Shown here one piece after another: positions 1 through 6,618 of a stretch of DNA of 11,427 nucleotides. Under the pieces are notes generated by a model that was given only the letters and a program-made list of their open reading frames with translations, was not told where the DNA came from and ran no database searches. The number at the start of each line of letters is the position of its first letter. Position 1 is the first letter of the stretch. Origin of the DNA: Allobrachymonas sp. (GTDB taxonomy: Bacteria > Pseudomonadota > Gammaproteobacteria > Burkholderiales > Burkholderiaceae_C); NCBI GenBank assembly GCA_030538335.1, contig JAUNUE010000040.1, positions 1-11,427 of the forward strand. Direction: 5' to 3'. The translations under genes were made by a program, and so were the position numbers.

Positions 1-270
1 ATGCTAACGGACCATCTGTTCCGAAAAATGCACAGCTTATCCACCAGTTCAGCCCCTTCGCACAAGATTTCTTGGTGAAAACACCCATGCGTGAACAGGC
101 AGAAAAAAGCACGATCGGTCTAATTTAAACTTGGGAGCAGGCACAATGCACATCTGCCCTCCTGGCAGATGATTCCTTTATCCGAACAGGCGGATTGCAG
201 CACAGCACTTGCTGAAAATGCGCTTTAATACGGATTCCTTTCCGCCATCGCACAACCATCTGGAGACACT
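1..270. other. Left-edge region without a supported gene
   Basis: I see no convincing gene here. One + frame stays open from base 3 to a stop at about 126-128 and could be the tail of a gene that begins outside the window, but its translation resembles nothing I recognise. The region carries a perfect 8-bp hairpin (listed separately) and, just before the first gene, a GGAG at 262-265 that acts as its ribosome binding site. AT-rich patches near 121-130 and 224-231 could be -10 elements, but neither has a good -35 partner at normal spacing, so no promoter is called. Confidence 0.5.
151..171. other. Perfect 8-bp hairpin upstream of the ETF-QO gene
   Basis: CATCTGCC (151-158) is the exact reverse complement of GGCAGATG (164-171), with a 5-nt loop. 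The following bases (attccttta) are only moderately T-rich, so this is a poor intrinsic terminator as it stands. It could be the remnant terminator of an upstream gene, a transcription-factor palindrome or a leader hairpin. The structure is directly visible; its role is unknown. Confidence 0.35.
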
Positions 271-1959
271 ATGAACAGCGATTCCCCTGATGCAACTCCA
301 CTTGAGCCGCGCGAGTCGATGGAATACGACGTGGTTATCGTGGGCGGCGGGCCGGCCGGCCTGTCGGCGGCCATCCGCATCAAACAGCAGGCTACTGCAC
401 AGCAACGCGAAGTGTCGGTGGTGGTGCTGGAAAAAGGCGCTGAAGTAGGCGCCCACATCCTGTCGGGCGCGGTGATGGATCCGCGTGCGCTCACCGAACT
501 GTTCCCCGACTGGAAAGAACGCGGCGCGCCCTTGCACCAGGCCGTGACCAACGACGAGATGCTGTTCCTGTCGGAAACCGGCAGCCGCGCCACCCCGCAT
601 TGGTTGCTGCCCGAGTGCCTGCACAACCACGGCAATTACGTCATCAGCCTGGGGGCGGTGTGCCGGTGGCTCGCCGAACAGGCTGAGAATCTGGGTGTAG
701 AAATTTTCCCCGGCTTTGCCGCTGCCGAAATCCTGTATGACGACAACAACCGCGTGCACGGCGTGGCCACCGGCGACATGGGCATCGGCAAGGACGGACA
801 ACCGCACGCGGGCTTTCAACGCGGCATGGAGTTGCTGGGCAAGTACACGCTGTTTGCCGAAGGCGCGCGTGGCCACCTGGGCAAGCAGTTGATTGCGCAT
901 TACCGGCTGGATGAAGGACGCGACCCGAGCAGTTGGGCCATTGGGGTCAAGGAACTGTGGGAAGTACCGCCCGAAAAAGCCAAGCCCGGTCTGGTCGTGC
1001 ATACCACCGGCTGGCCGATGACGGATGACAGCTTTGGCGGCGGCTTTCTCTACCACCTCGAAGACAACAAGATCACGCTGGGTTTTGTCATGGGACTGGA
1101 TTACGCCAACCCTTGGCTCAGCCCGTTCGAGGAAATGCAGCGCTGGAAGCTGCACCCATCCATCCGCCCGCACATTGAAGGCGGCAAGCGCATCGGCTAC
1201 GGCGCGCGCGCCCTGAACAACGGCGGCTTGCAAGCCTTGCCCAAACTGGTGTTTCCGGGCGGCGCATTGATCGGCTGCGATGCGGGCATGCTCAACGCTT
1301 CACGCATCAAGGGCAGCCATGCGGCGATCAAATCGGGCATGTTGGCAGCAGATGCGGTGGTGCAGGCACTGGGCGCGCAACGCAGCCACGATGAGCTGGC
1401 CGCTTACCCGCAAGCGTTTGAGCAAAGCTGGCTGCACAAAGAGCTGGAGCGTGCCAAAAACTTCAAGCTCTGGTTCAAACGCGGCAAGCTGACCGGCAAC
1501 CTCATGACCGGCATCGAACAATGGCTGCTGCCCAAACTCGGCATCAACAGCCCGCCGTGGACGCTGCACGGCAGCACGCCCGATCACGCAAACCTGAAAC
1601 CTGCTGCGCAATGCCCACGCATCGACTATCCAAAACCCGATGGCAAGCTGACCTTTGACCGGCTCTCGTCGGTCTTTCTCAGCAACACCAACCACGAAGA
1701 AAACCAGCCTGCACATCTCACGTTGAAAGATGCCAGTGTGCCGGTGGCTATCAACCTCGCACAATATGCCGGCCCCGAAAGCCGCTACTGCCCTGCCGGC
1801 GTGTACGAGTTTGTGGAAGGACCAGACGGCCAGCAACGCCTGCAGATCAACGCGCAGAACTGCGTGCATTGCAAGACCTGCGACATCAAGGATCCGACAC
1901 AGAACATCGTGTGGGTGGCCCCCGAAGGCGGTGGCGGCCCCAATTACGGCACGATGTAG
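271..1959 (+). CDS. Electron transfer flavoprotein-ubiquinone oxidoreductase (ETF-QO)
   Basis: This 562-residue iron-sulfur flavoprotein passes electrons from reduced ETF (fed by acyl-CoA and other dehydrogenases) to ubiquinone at the membrane. The N-terminal FAD-binding Rossmann motif GGGPAG lies at residues 25-30. The family block around ALIGCDAGMLNASRIKGSH (332-350) is intact. The C-terminal 4Fe-4S ligands are Cys507 (in YCPAGVYE) and Cys531, Cys534 and Cys537 (in CVHCKTCDIKDP), followed by the PEGGGGPNY tail typical of the family. The length matches full-size bacterial ETF-QO. The ATG at 271 has GGAG at 262-265, and 18 residues precede the Rossmann strand, as is common. No etfAB genes are in the window, so it appears as a stand-alone gene. 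The symbol etfD is sometimes used for this enzyme, but it is also applied to another protein, so none is given. Confidence 0.97.
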   Translation: MNSDSPDATPLEPRESMEYDVVIVGGGPAGLSAAIRIKQQATAQQREVSVVVLEKGAEVGAHILSGAVMDPRALTELFPDWKERGAPLHQAVTNDEMLFLSETGSRATPHWLLPECLHNHGNYVISLGAVCRWLAEQAENLGVEIFPGFAAAEILYDDNNRVHGVATGDMGIGKDGQPHAGFQRGMELLGKYTLFAEGARGHLGKQLIAHYRLDEGRDPSSWAIGVKELWEVPPEKAKPGLVVHTTGWPMTDDSFGGGFLYHLEDNKITLGFVMGLDYANPWLSPFEEMQRWKLHPSIRPHIEGGKRIGYGARALNNGGLQALPKLVFPGGALIGCDAGMLNASRIKGSHAAIKSGMLAADAVVQALGAQRSHDELAAYPQAFEQSWLHKELERAKNFKLWFKRGKLTGNLMTGIEQWLLPKLGINSPPWTLHGSTPDHANLKPAAQCPRIDYPKPDGKLTFDRLSSVFLSNTNHEENQPAHLTLKDASVPVAINLAQYAGPESRYCPAGVYEFVEGPDGQQRLQINAQNCVHCKTCDIKDPTQNIVWVAPEGGGGPNYGTM

Positions 1960-2072
1960 GGCATTGGGTTTGCGGCGCTGCCAGGTATTACACTAGATGC
2001 TTGTGTGCCGAACGGCCCTGTGCTGTTCGGTCAAGACCCTCTTTCATCACCACAACAAGGATTGTTTTCACC
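1960..2072 (+). promoter_or_regulatory. ETF-QO/ilvE intergenic: weak hairpin and possible ilvE promoter
   Basis: This 113-bp gap contains a poor promoter candidate, TTGGGT (1964-1969) with TATTAC (1986-1991) at 16-bp spacing. It also holds a hairpin, CCGAAC (2008-2013) with GTTCGG (2025-2030), extendable by one G-U pair, with an 11-nt loop and no poly-T tail. AGGA at 2058-2061 lies 11 nt before the ilvE ATG and is its likely ribosome binding site. I looked for an attenuator leader peptide rich in Leu, Ile or Val codons and found none. Both calls are weak. Confidence 0.25.
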
Positions 2073-3008
2073 ATGAGCGCAGCACCCGCCCTCTCTGACC
2101 GCGACGGCAAAATCTGGATGGACGGCCAGATGGTCGATTGGCGCGATGCCAAGGTGCACGTACTTACCCACACCCTGCACTATGGCTGCGGCGCTTTTGA
2201 AGGCCTGCGCGCCTACAAAACCGACAAGGGCACGGCCATTTTCCGCCTGCAGGAACACACCCAGCGCCTGTTCAACAGCGCCAAGATCCTGCGCATGGCG
2301 CTGCCCTTCAGCCAGGAGCAGCTCAACGAAGCGCAAAAGGCCGTCATCCGCGAGAACCAGTTGGAAAGCGGCTATATCCGCCCATTGATCTGGATTGGCA
2401 GCGAAAAACTCGGCGTCAGCCCCAAAGGCAACAAGGTGCATGCCATGGTCGCCGCCTGGGCTTGGGGCGCTTATCTGGGCGAAGAAGGCATGGCGCGTGG
2501 CATCCGCGTGCGCACCAGCAGCTACACGCGCCACCACGTCAACATCACGATGACGCAAGCCAAAACGGTAAGCAACTACACCAACTCGATTTTGGCGAAT
2601 ATGGAAGCGACTGACGACGGCTACGACGAAGCCGTGTTGCTCGACAGCGCCGGTTTCGTGAGCGAAGGCGCGGGCGAAAACATCTTCATCGTCAAGGACG
2701 GTGTGATCTACACGCCCGACCTGTCGGCTGGCGCACTCAACGGCATCACGCGCAACACGGTGGTACAAATTTGCGAAGACTTGGGCCTGAAGCTGGTACA
2801 GAAGCGCATCACGCGCGACGAATGCTATATCGCCGACGAAATGTTCTTCACCGGCACGGCGGCTGAAGTCACACCCATCCGCGAATACGACCGCGTGCAG
2901 ATCGGTGAAGGCCGCCGCGGCCCGGTGACTGAAAAAATCCAGAGTGCCTTCTTCGATATCGTCAACGGCCGCAATGCCAAGTACGCGCACTGGCTGACGC
3001 TAGTGTGA
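2073..3008 (+). CDS. ilvE: Branched-chain amino acid aminotransferase
   Basis: This PLP-dependent fold-type IV transaminase performs the last step of valine, leucine and isoleucine synthesis (and the first of their breakdown), exchanging the amino group with glutamate/2-oxoglutarate in the cytoplasm. The 311 residues match the family length (about 305-310). Visible family blocks are YGCGAFEGLRAY (37-48), the catalytic lysine Lys164 in QAKTVSNYTNS, SEGAGENIF (197-205), the phosphate-binding GITRNTV (224-230), FTGTAAEVTPI (259-269) and GEGRRGPVT (278-286). The reading frame stays open upstream to 1869, inside the preceding gene, but the ATG at 2073 is chosen because MSAAPALSDRDGKIWMDG is a normal N-terminus and AGGA lies upstream. 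A zinc-finger gene follows 27 bp downstream and is probably cotranscribed. Confidence 0.97.
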   Translation: MSAAPALSDRDGKIWMDGQMVDWRDAKVHVLTHTLHYGCGAFEGLRAYKTDKGTAIFRLQEHTQRLFNSAKILRMALPFSQEQLNEAQKAVIRENQLESGYIRPLIWIGSEKLGVSPKGNKVHAMVAAWAWGAYLGEEGMARGIRVRTSSYTRHHVNITMTQAKTVSNYTNSILANMEATDDGYDEAVLLDSAGFVSEGAGENIFIVKDGVIYTPDLSAGALNGITRNTVVQICEDLGLKLVQKRITRDECYIADEMFFTGTAAEVTPIREYDRVQIGEGRRGPVTEKIQSAFFDIVNGRNAKYAHWLTLV

Positions 3009-3035
3009 GCTTCATGCGCCCTTTCATGCACTGCC

Positions 3036-3257
3036 ATGCCAGATAAAAAACCAAACACCCGCACCATTGAATTGACAGCAGGCGACCTCACACCACAAGG
3101 CACAGTCGCCTGCCCGTCTGATTTCGCCGGCATGCCTGCGTGGGCCAGCCATCCGCGGATCTACCTGCATCTGGATGACAACGGGCAGGTGCAGTGCCCC
3201 TATTGCAACAACATCTACAAGCTGGTGGGCAGCCAATCCTCATCGGCACAGCACTGA
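3036..3257 (+). CDS. Small CHCC-type zinc-finger domain protein
   Basis: This 73-residue protein carries a CHCC zinc-binding pattern: Cys26, His39 (His45 is an alternative), Cys54 and Cys57 in the CPYC knuckle, followed by the aromatic/Lys-rich YKLVG end. It resembles the free-standing bacterial relatives of the zinc-finger domain of the mitochondrial complex I accessory subunit NDUFS6. Free-standing copies downstream of ilvE are common in betaproteobacteria, but their function is not established to my knowledge. There is no signal peptide or membrane segment, so it should be cytoplasmic. It sits 27 bp after ilvE and 24 bp before the glycosyltransferase, consistent with one transcript. The family call is firm; a role is not assigned. 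Confidence 0.9.
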   Translation: MPDKKPNTRTIELTAGDLTPQGTVACPSDFAGMPAWASHPRIYLHLDDNGQVQCPYCNNIYKLVGSQSSSAQH

Positions 3258-3281
3258 TCGCTGTTTGCCGTACCGCTTGAC

Positions 3282-4028
3282 ATGCTGCTGTCTGCCTACC
3301 TGATCACACTGAACGAATCTGAGCATCTGGCAGAAGTGCTGGCGCGCCTGCAGGGGGTGGATGAGATCGTGGTAGTCGACTCCGGCTCCACCGATGGCAC
3401 CCAGGACATCGCCCGCCGTTTTGGCGCCCGTGTGGTACACAACGACTGGCCCGGCTTCGCCAAGCAGAAAGCCTATGCAATGAGCCTGTGCCAAGGCACA
3501 TGGGTGCTCAGCATGGATGGCGACGAAGTGCTGCAGGAAGGTGCCATTGCCCATATCCGGCAACTGATCGCCAACACGCCCTACAACGGCTTCACCATTC
3601 CACGCCACGAAGTCTTCATGGGCCGCCCCATGACACACAGCCGCCCCGACCAGATGATGCGGCTGTACCGCAAAGACAAGGCCGAATGGGATCTCATTCG
3701 TCTCGTACATGAACACGTAGAAGTAGAAAAACCCACCAGCCGGATCACCCCGTACATGATCCACTATGGCAACGACACCATCACCAAGGCACTGCACAAG
3801 ATCAACAACTATTCGAGCCTCAAGGCTGAGCAAAAATTCCAGACTGGAAGCCAAGGCTCCATCACCAAGATGCTGCTTTCTCCTGTAGCTTATTTTGTCC
3901 GCTACATGCTGCTACGCTCATACTGGAAAGAAGCCCTGCCTGGTTTGGTGTTTTCAACCTTGTGGTCTTTTTACAGTTTTCTGTCTGAAGCCAAACTGCT
4001 GCAACGCCAACGAATTTCCCGCTCCTGA
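3282..4028 (+). CDS. Family 2 glycosyltransferase, WaaE/KdtX-like (LPS core)
   Basis: This 248-residue GT-A inverting glycosyltransferase resembles the WaaE/KdtX group that adds a beta-linked hexose to the heptose region of the LPS inner core on the cytoplasmic face of the inner membrane. Seen in the sequence are the N-terminal strand LSAYLITLNE, the nucleotide-binding DSGSTDGT (33-40), NDWPGFAKQKAYAM (54-67), the metal-binding acidic motif in SMDGDEVL (77-84), and LVHEHVEV (141-148), where members of this group carry VHE. The C-terminal part (about 197-240) is hydrophobic/amphipathic and may touch the membrane. The ATG at 3282 gives a normal N-terminus but lacks a strong ribosome binding site. 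The stop is 7 bp before the O-antigen ligase start, which supports a joint envelope-polysaccharide role. The sugar donor and acceptor cannot be told from sequence, so no symbol is given. Confidence 0.88.
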   Translation: MLLSAYLITLNESEHLAEVLARLQGVDEIVVVDSGSTDGTQDIARRFGARVVHNDWPGFAKQKAYAMSLCQGTWVLSMDGDEVLQEGAIAHIRQLIANTPYNGFTIPRHEVFMGRPMTHSRPDQMMRLYRKDKAEWDLIRLVHEHVEVEKPTSRITPYMIHYGNDTITKALHKINNYSSLKAEQKFQTGSQGSITKMLLSPVAYFVRYMLLRSYWKEALPGLVFSTLWSFYSFLSEAKLLQRQRISRS

Positions 4029-4035
4029 GCCGAAC

Positions 4036-5316
4036 GTGAAGCCGCCAGCTATTCCTGCACTTCCTGCCTCATCCGTGTGGAGCGATGTTGCCTTGCTTTT
4101 GCTGCCCGCTTTATGCCTGGCCATTCCCGGTGGGTACAGCTATGGTGCAGGCGTGCTGCTTCTCACCAGCCTGCTTGGCGCACGCATATGGTGGTTTAAA
4201 GGCAAGAGCCTGCCGCTGCAAGCTTGGCAACTCTACCTGTCGGCCATGCTATTGGCACTTTCCTGGCTGCTTGACAGCATGCTTAGCCATGCCGGAGGCT
4301 CTGCCGTTGAAAAACCGCTCAAAATTGCCTTCACCTTGCCTTGCTACTTCTATCTGATGTGGCGACCACCACGTATACAGTGGTTGTGGACAGGCACTGT
4401 TGCCGGCTCTTTGGCGGCTTGCGTAGTGGCTTTTTGGCAAATTGCTACAGCATCTGATCCCACACCCTATATCCGGACAAACGGATTCACCAATGCCATT
4501 CAATTTGGCAACCTGGCTCTGTTGCTGGGCATGTTAGCGCTGTGCGCATGGAACGCTCCACCATCACACGCCGTGCGTTGGCAGTGGCGTGCCTTGCTGG
4601 GTGTTGCATTCACTGCAGGGCTTGTGGTGAGCCTGTTGTCGGGTTCACGTGGAGGCTGGTTGGCATTGGTCCTGCTGCTTGGACTGCAGATGGTGTACTG
4701 GTCAATGCATGGACATTGGCGAAGCGTCATGTTGGCATCTGTGGTATTGGCTGTTGCCTTGCTCGGAGTCCTTGCCATTCCCAAGCTGAATCTTCAGAAC
4801 AGGCTGAACGAGGCCACCAATGAAATCGATAAATACCATAACCGCGGAAAAGCAAATACTTCTGTCGGTGCACGCTTGCAGATGTGGAAATTTGCCTCGG
4901 GGCTTTACCAACAACGCCCTATTCTTGGCTGGTCACAAAAAGGGTATATGGAGCAGGTTTCACAGGCCATAACCACCGAAAAGCTCGATCCACGGATTGC
5001 CACCTATGACCACCCCCATAACGAAGTACTCGACAGTGCCTCCAAACGCGGCACAGTAGGCTTGCTCTTGCTGCTAGGCATTTATTGCGCGCCACTGTGG
5101 GTTTTCGGCAAGCTGTTTAGAAACTCGCGTGATCCACACCTGCGCGCCGTCTGTGCCGCAGGCATGTTACTGCCGCTTAGTTATGCCTTTTTTGGGTTGA
5201 CAGAGGCTTTTCTGCCCCACAACAGCGCCTCAACGTTCTATTTCTACATGCTGCCCTTGCTATGGGGCTCAAGTTGGGGCATCAGAAAACAAAACCTGCT
5301 CCTAACCGATAACTGA
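4036..5316 (+). CDS. waaL: O-antigen ligase family membrane protein (Wzy_C type)
   Basis: This is a 426-residue polytopic inner-membrane protein with about ten or more hydrophobic segments. Ligases of this family transfer undecaprenyl-linked O-polysaccharide to lipid A-core on the periplasmic side. Diagnostic features are LSGSRGGWLAL (201-211) at the start of a Wzy_C-type region, a large hydrophilic loop (about 250-335) and HPHNEVLDSASKRGTVGLL (326-344), matching the family's H-x-HN and small-residue/G pattern. The frame is open upstream into the glycosyltransferase, but residues before the GTG at 4036 look like an overlapping shadow; the GTG starts 7 bp after the preceding stop. It lacks a clear ribosome binding site, so translational coupling is likely. 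Family members also include Wzy polymerases and protein O-glycosylation ligases. The gene is visibly more AT-rich than its neighbours. The waaL symbol is therefore tentative. Confidence 0.82.
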   Translation: MKPPAIPALPASSVWSDVALLLLPALCLAIPGGYSYGAGVLLLTSLLGARIWWFKGKSLPLQAWQLYLSAMLLALSWLLDSMLSHAGGSAVEKPLKIAFTLPCYFYLMWRPPRIQWLWTGTVAGSLAACVVAFWQIATASDPTPYIRTNGFTNAIQFGNLALLLGMLALCAWNAPPSHAVRWQWRALLGVAFTAGLVVSLLSGSRGGWLALVLLLGLQMVYWSMHGHWRSVMLASVVLAVALLGVLAIPKLNLQNRLNEATNEIDKYHNRGKANTSVGARLQMWKFASGLYQQRPILGWSQKGYMEQVSQAITTEKLDPRIATYDHPHNEVLDSASKRGTVGLLLLLGIYCAPLWVFGKLFRNSRDPHLRAVCAAGMLLPLSYAFFGLTEAFLPHNSASTFYFYMLPLLWGSSWGIRKQNLLLTDN

Positions 5317-5324
5317 CTTTCCCT

Positions 5325-5352
5325 CTGCAATTTTTGCTGATTCAGATATACT
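5325..5352 (+). promoter_or_regulatory. Putative sigma70 promoter of metX-metW
   Basis: TATACT (5347-5352) matches the -10 consensus at five of six positions. The best -35 at proper distance is CTGCAA (5325-5330, 16-bp spacer), a weak match. Transcription would start near 5359-5360, placing the first stem of the SAM-II riboswitch at the very 5' end of the transcript, which makes the -10 more believable than its score alone. It lies just after the waaL stop (5314-5316); no terminator for waaL is visible in between. Confidence 0.5.
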
Positions 5353-5360
5353 CACTTTCA

Positions 5361-5415
5361 TGCGCCGATTTGCTTCCTGCTTGCGGGCGCTTTTATAAAT
5401 ACCGCTAAACCGGAG
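5361..5415 (+). promoter_or_regulatory. SAM-II (SAM-alpha) riboswitch in the metX leader
   Basis: This H-type pseudoknot aptamer binds S-adenosylmethionine and represses methionine synthesis genes. The conserved blocks appear in order: P1 5' strand GCGCC (5362-5366), the triplex loop GATTTG (5367-5372), CC (5376-5377), GCTTGC (5379-5384), P1 3' strand GGCGC (5386-5390, exact complement), the linker with ATAAAT (5395-5400), GCTAAA (5404-5409) and GG (5412-5413). The P2 pseudoknot is supported by C5384-G5404, G5383-C5405, G5379-C5410, C5377-G5412, C5376-G5413 and U5375-A5414. The U5382/U5406 position matches the ligand-contacting U-U of the solved SAM-II structure, from memory of that structure. 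Its place upstream of metX is the classical one for this class. It is followed at once by an intrinsic terminator, which suggests transcriptional control. Confidence 0.92.
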
Positions 5416-5426
5416 CACTGGCATAC

Positions 5427-5463
5427 AACCCGGCGTCCGTTGCGGTAGCCGGGTTTTTGTTTT
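5427..5463 (+). terminator. Intrinsic terminator, expression platform of the SAM-II riboswitch
   Basis: AACCCGGC (5427-5434) and GCCGGGTT (5448-5455) form a perfect 8-bp stem. Inside, CCG (5437-5439) and CGG (5443-5445) can pair over a UUG loop, separated from the outer stem by a 2x2 internal loop. The stem is followed by a T-tract interrupted by one G (5454-5463), the normal shape of a rho-independent terminator. It ends three bases before the metX ATG, so termination would release a leader RNA with no coding sequence. It lies just downstream of the aptamer; the 3' arm can alternatively pair with aptamer bases 5407-5413. Confidence 0.88.
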
Positions 5464-5466
5464 GCC

Positions 5467-6618
5467 ATGTCGTTTCTTGTCACACCCCAGACCATGCACT
5501 TTGCTGCGCCGTTGGCCTTGCAAAGCGGCGCCAGCCTGCGTGATTACACCGTTGCCTACGAAACCTATGGCACGCTCAACGCCGACAAGAGCAATGCGGT
5601 GTTGATCTGCCATGCGCTCAACGCCTCGCACCATGTGGCCGGTTACTACGCAGACGATCCGAAAAACACGGGCTGGTGGGACAACATGATCGGCCCCGGT
5701 AAGCCCGTCGATACCAACCGTTTTTTTGTCATCGGCATCAACAACATCGGCTCCTGCTTTGGCAGCACCGGGCCGCGCGATGCCAATCCTGATGCATCCG
5801 CAGGCAGCCTGCGCCAAGCCTATGGCGCCGATTTTCCGGTCGTCACGGTGGAAGACTGGGTCAACGCGCAGGCGCTGTTGCTTGATGCCCTGGGCATTGA
5901 GACCCTGGCCGCCGTCATGGGCGGCAGCCTGGGGGGCATGCAGGCGCTGAGCTGGACATTGCAATACCCCAGCCGCGTGCGCCATGCCGTCGTGGTGGCC
6001 AGTGCCCCCAATCTGTCTACTGAAAACATCGCCTTCAACGAGGTGGCGCGCCGTGCGATCGTGACCGACCCTGATTTTCACGGCGGGCATTTTTATGAAC
6101 ATGGCACGGTGCCTGCGCGCGGCCTGCGCATTGCGCGCATGATCGGTCACATCACCTATCTGTCTGACGATGTGATGAACAGCAAGTTCGGAAGAGAACT
6201 GCGCGAAGCCGTGGCCGACAACGGCACCGGCTACAAATACAGCACGCAAGATATCGAGTTCCAGATCGAAAGCTACCTGCGCTACCAGGGCGAAAAGTTC
6301 AGCACCTATTTCGACGCCAACACCTACCTGCTCATCACCCGCGCGCTCGACTATTTCGACCCGGCACAAAAACATGGCGGCGACCTGGCCGCGGCCATGG
6401 CGCAGGCACAGGCCCGGTTCCTGGTCGTGAGTTTTACCACCGACTGGCGTTTTTCTCCGGCACGCTCGCGCGAAATCGTCAAGGCGCTGATCGACAACCG
6501 CCACCGCGTGAGCTACGCCGAAATTGACGCGCCGCACGGGCACGATGCCTTCCTGCTCGAAGACCCGCGCTATCTGGATGTGGTGCGCGCCTATTTTGAG
6601 CAAGAGGTGGCAGCATGA
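5467..6618 (+). CDS. metX: Homoserine O-acyltransferase MetX
   Basis: This 383-residue alpha/beta-hydrolase enzyme activates homoserine with an acyl-CoA (acetyl or succinyl) as the first committed step of methionine synthesis. The catalytic triad is visible: nucleophile Ser154 in GGSLGGMQ (152-159), Asp326 in TDWRFSP, and His359 in HGHDAFL. Other MetX blocks are YETYGTLN (31-38), NASHHVAG (52-59), WWDNMIGPG (70-78) and GSCFGSTGP (95-103). An Arg right after the catalytic Asp-Trp fits what I recall of the succinyl-CoA-using MetX group of proteobacteria, but this is a soft argument; the substrate is left open. The ATG at 5467 gives the normal N-terminus of the family. No ribosome binding site precedes it, because the upstream bases are the terminator arm and its T-tract. 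The gene overlaps metW by 4 bp (ATGA). Confidence 0.96.
   Translation: MSFLVTPQTMHFAAPLALQSGASLRDYTVAYETYGTLNADKSNAVLICHALNASHHVAGYYADDPKNTGWWDNMIGPGKPVDTNRFFVIGINNIGSCFGSTGPRDANPDASAGSLRQAYGADFPVVTVEDWVNAQALLLDALGIETLAAVMGGSLGGMQALSWTLQYPSRVRHAVVVASAPNLSTENIAFNEVARRAIVTDPDFHGGHFYEHGTVPARGLRIARMIGHITYLSDDVMNSKFGRELREAVADNGTGYKYSTQDIEFQIESYLRYQGEKFSTYFDANTYLLITRALDYFDPAQKHGGDLAAAMAQAQARFLVVSFTTDWRFSPARSREIVKALIDNRHRVSYAEIDAPHGHDAFLLEDPRYLDVVRAYFEQEVAA

Noticed and set aside
38..46. TTATCCACC resembling a DnaA box
   Set aside because: It is a single near-match with no cluster, AT-rich unwinding region or dnaA/dnaN gene nearby, so chance is the better explanation.
3..128. Possible tail of an upstream protein-coding gene
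   Set aside because: The 41-codon open stretch has no recognisable similarity or motif; a partial gene cannot be supported from this alone.
1869..2072. Upstream extension of the ilvE frame into the ETF-QO gene
   Set aside because: The extra 68 residues are an out-of-frame reading of the ETF-QO C-terminus and have no counterpart in IlvE proteins; the ATG at 2073 gives a family-typical N-terminus.
5412..5424. GGAG at the 3' end of the SAM-II aptamer as ribosome binding site for a short leader ORF
   Set aside because: No ATG, GTG or TTG with a sensible reading frame follows at normal distance, and the metX ATG is about 50 nt away.
5302..6603. Long minus-strand open frame (433 codons) opposite metX
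   Set aside because: It mirrors metX codon positions, shows no domain or motif, and would cross the riboswitch and terminator. The minus frames 178-1233, 2031-2990 and 9600-10733 are rejected for the same reason.
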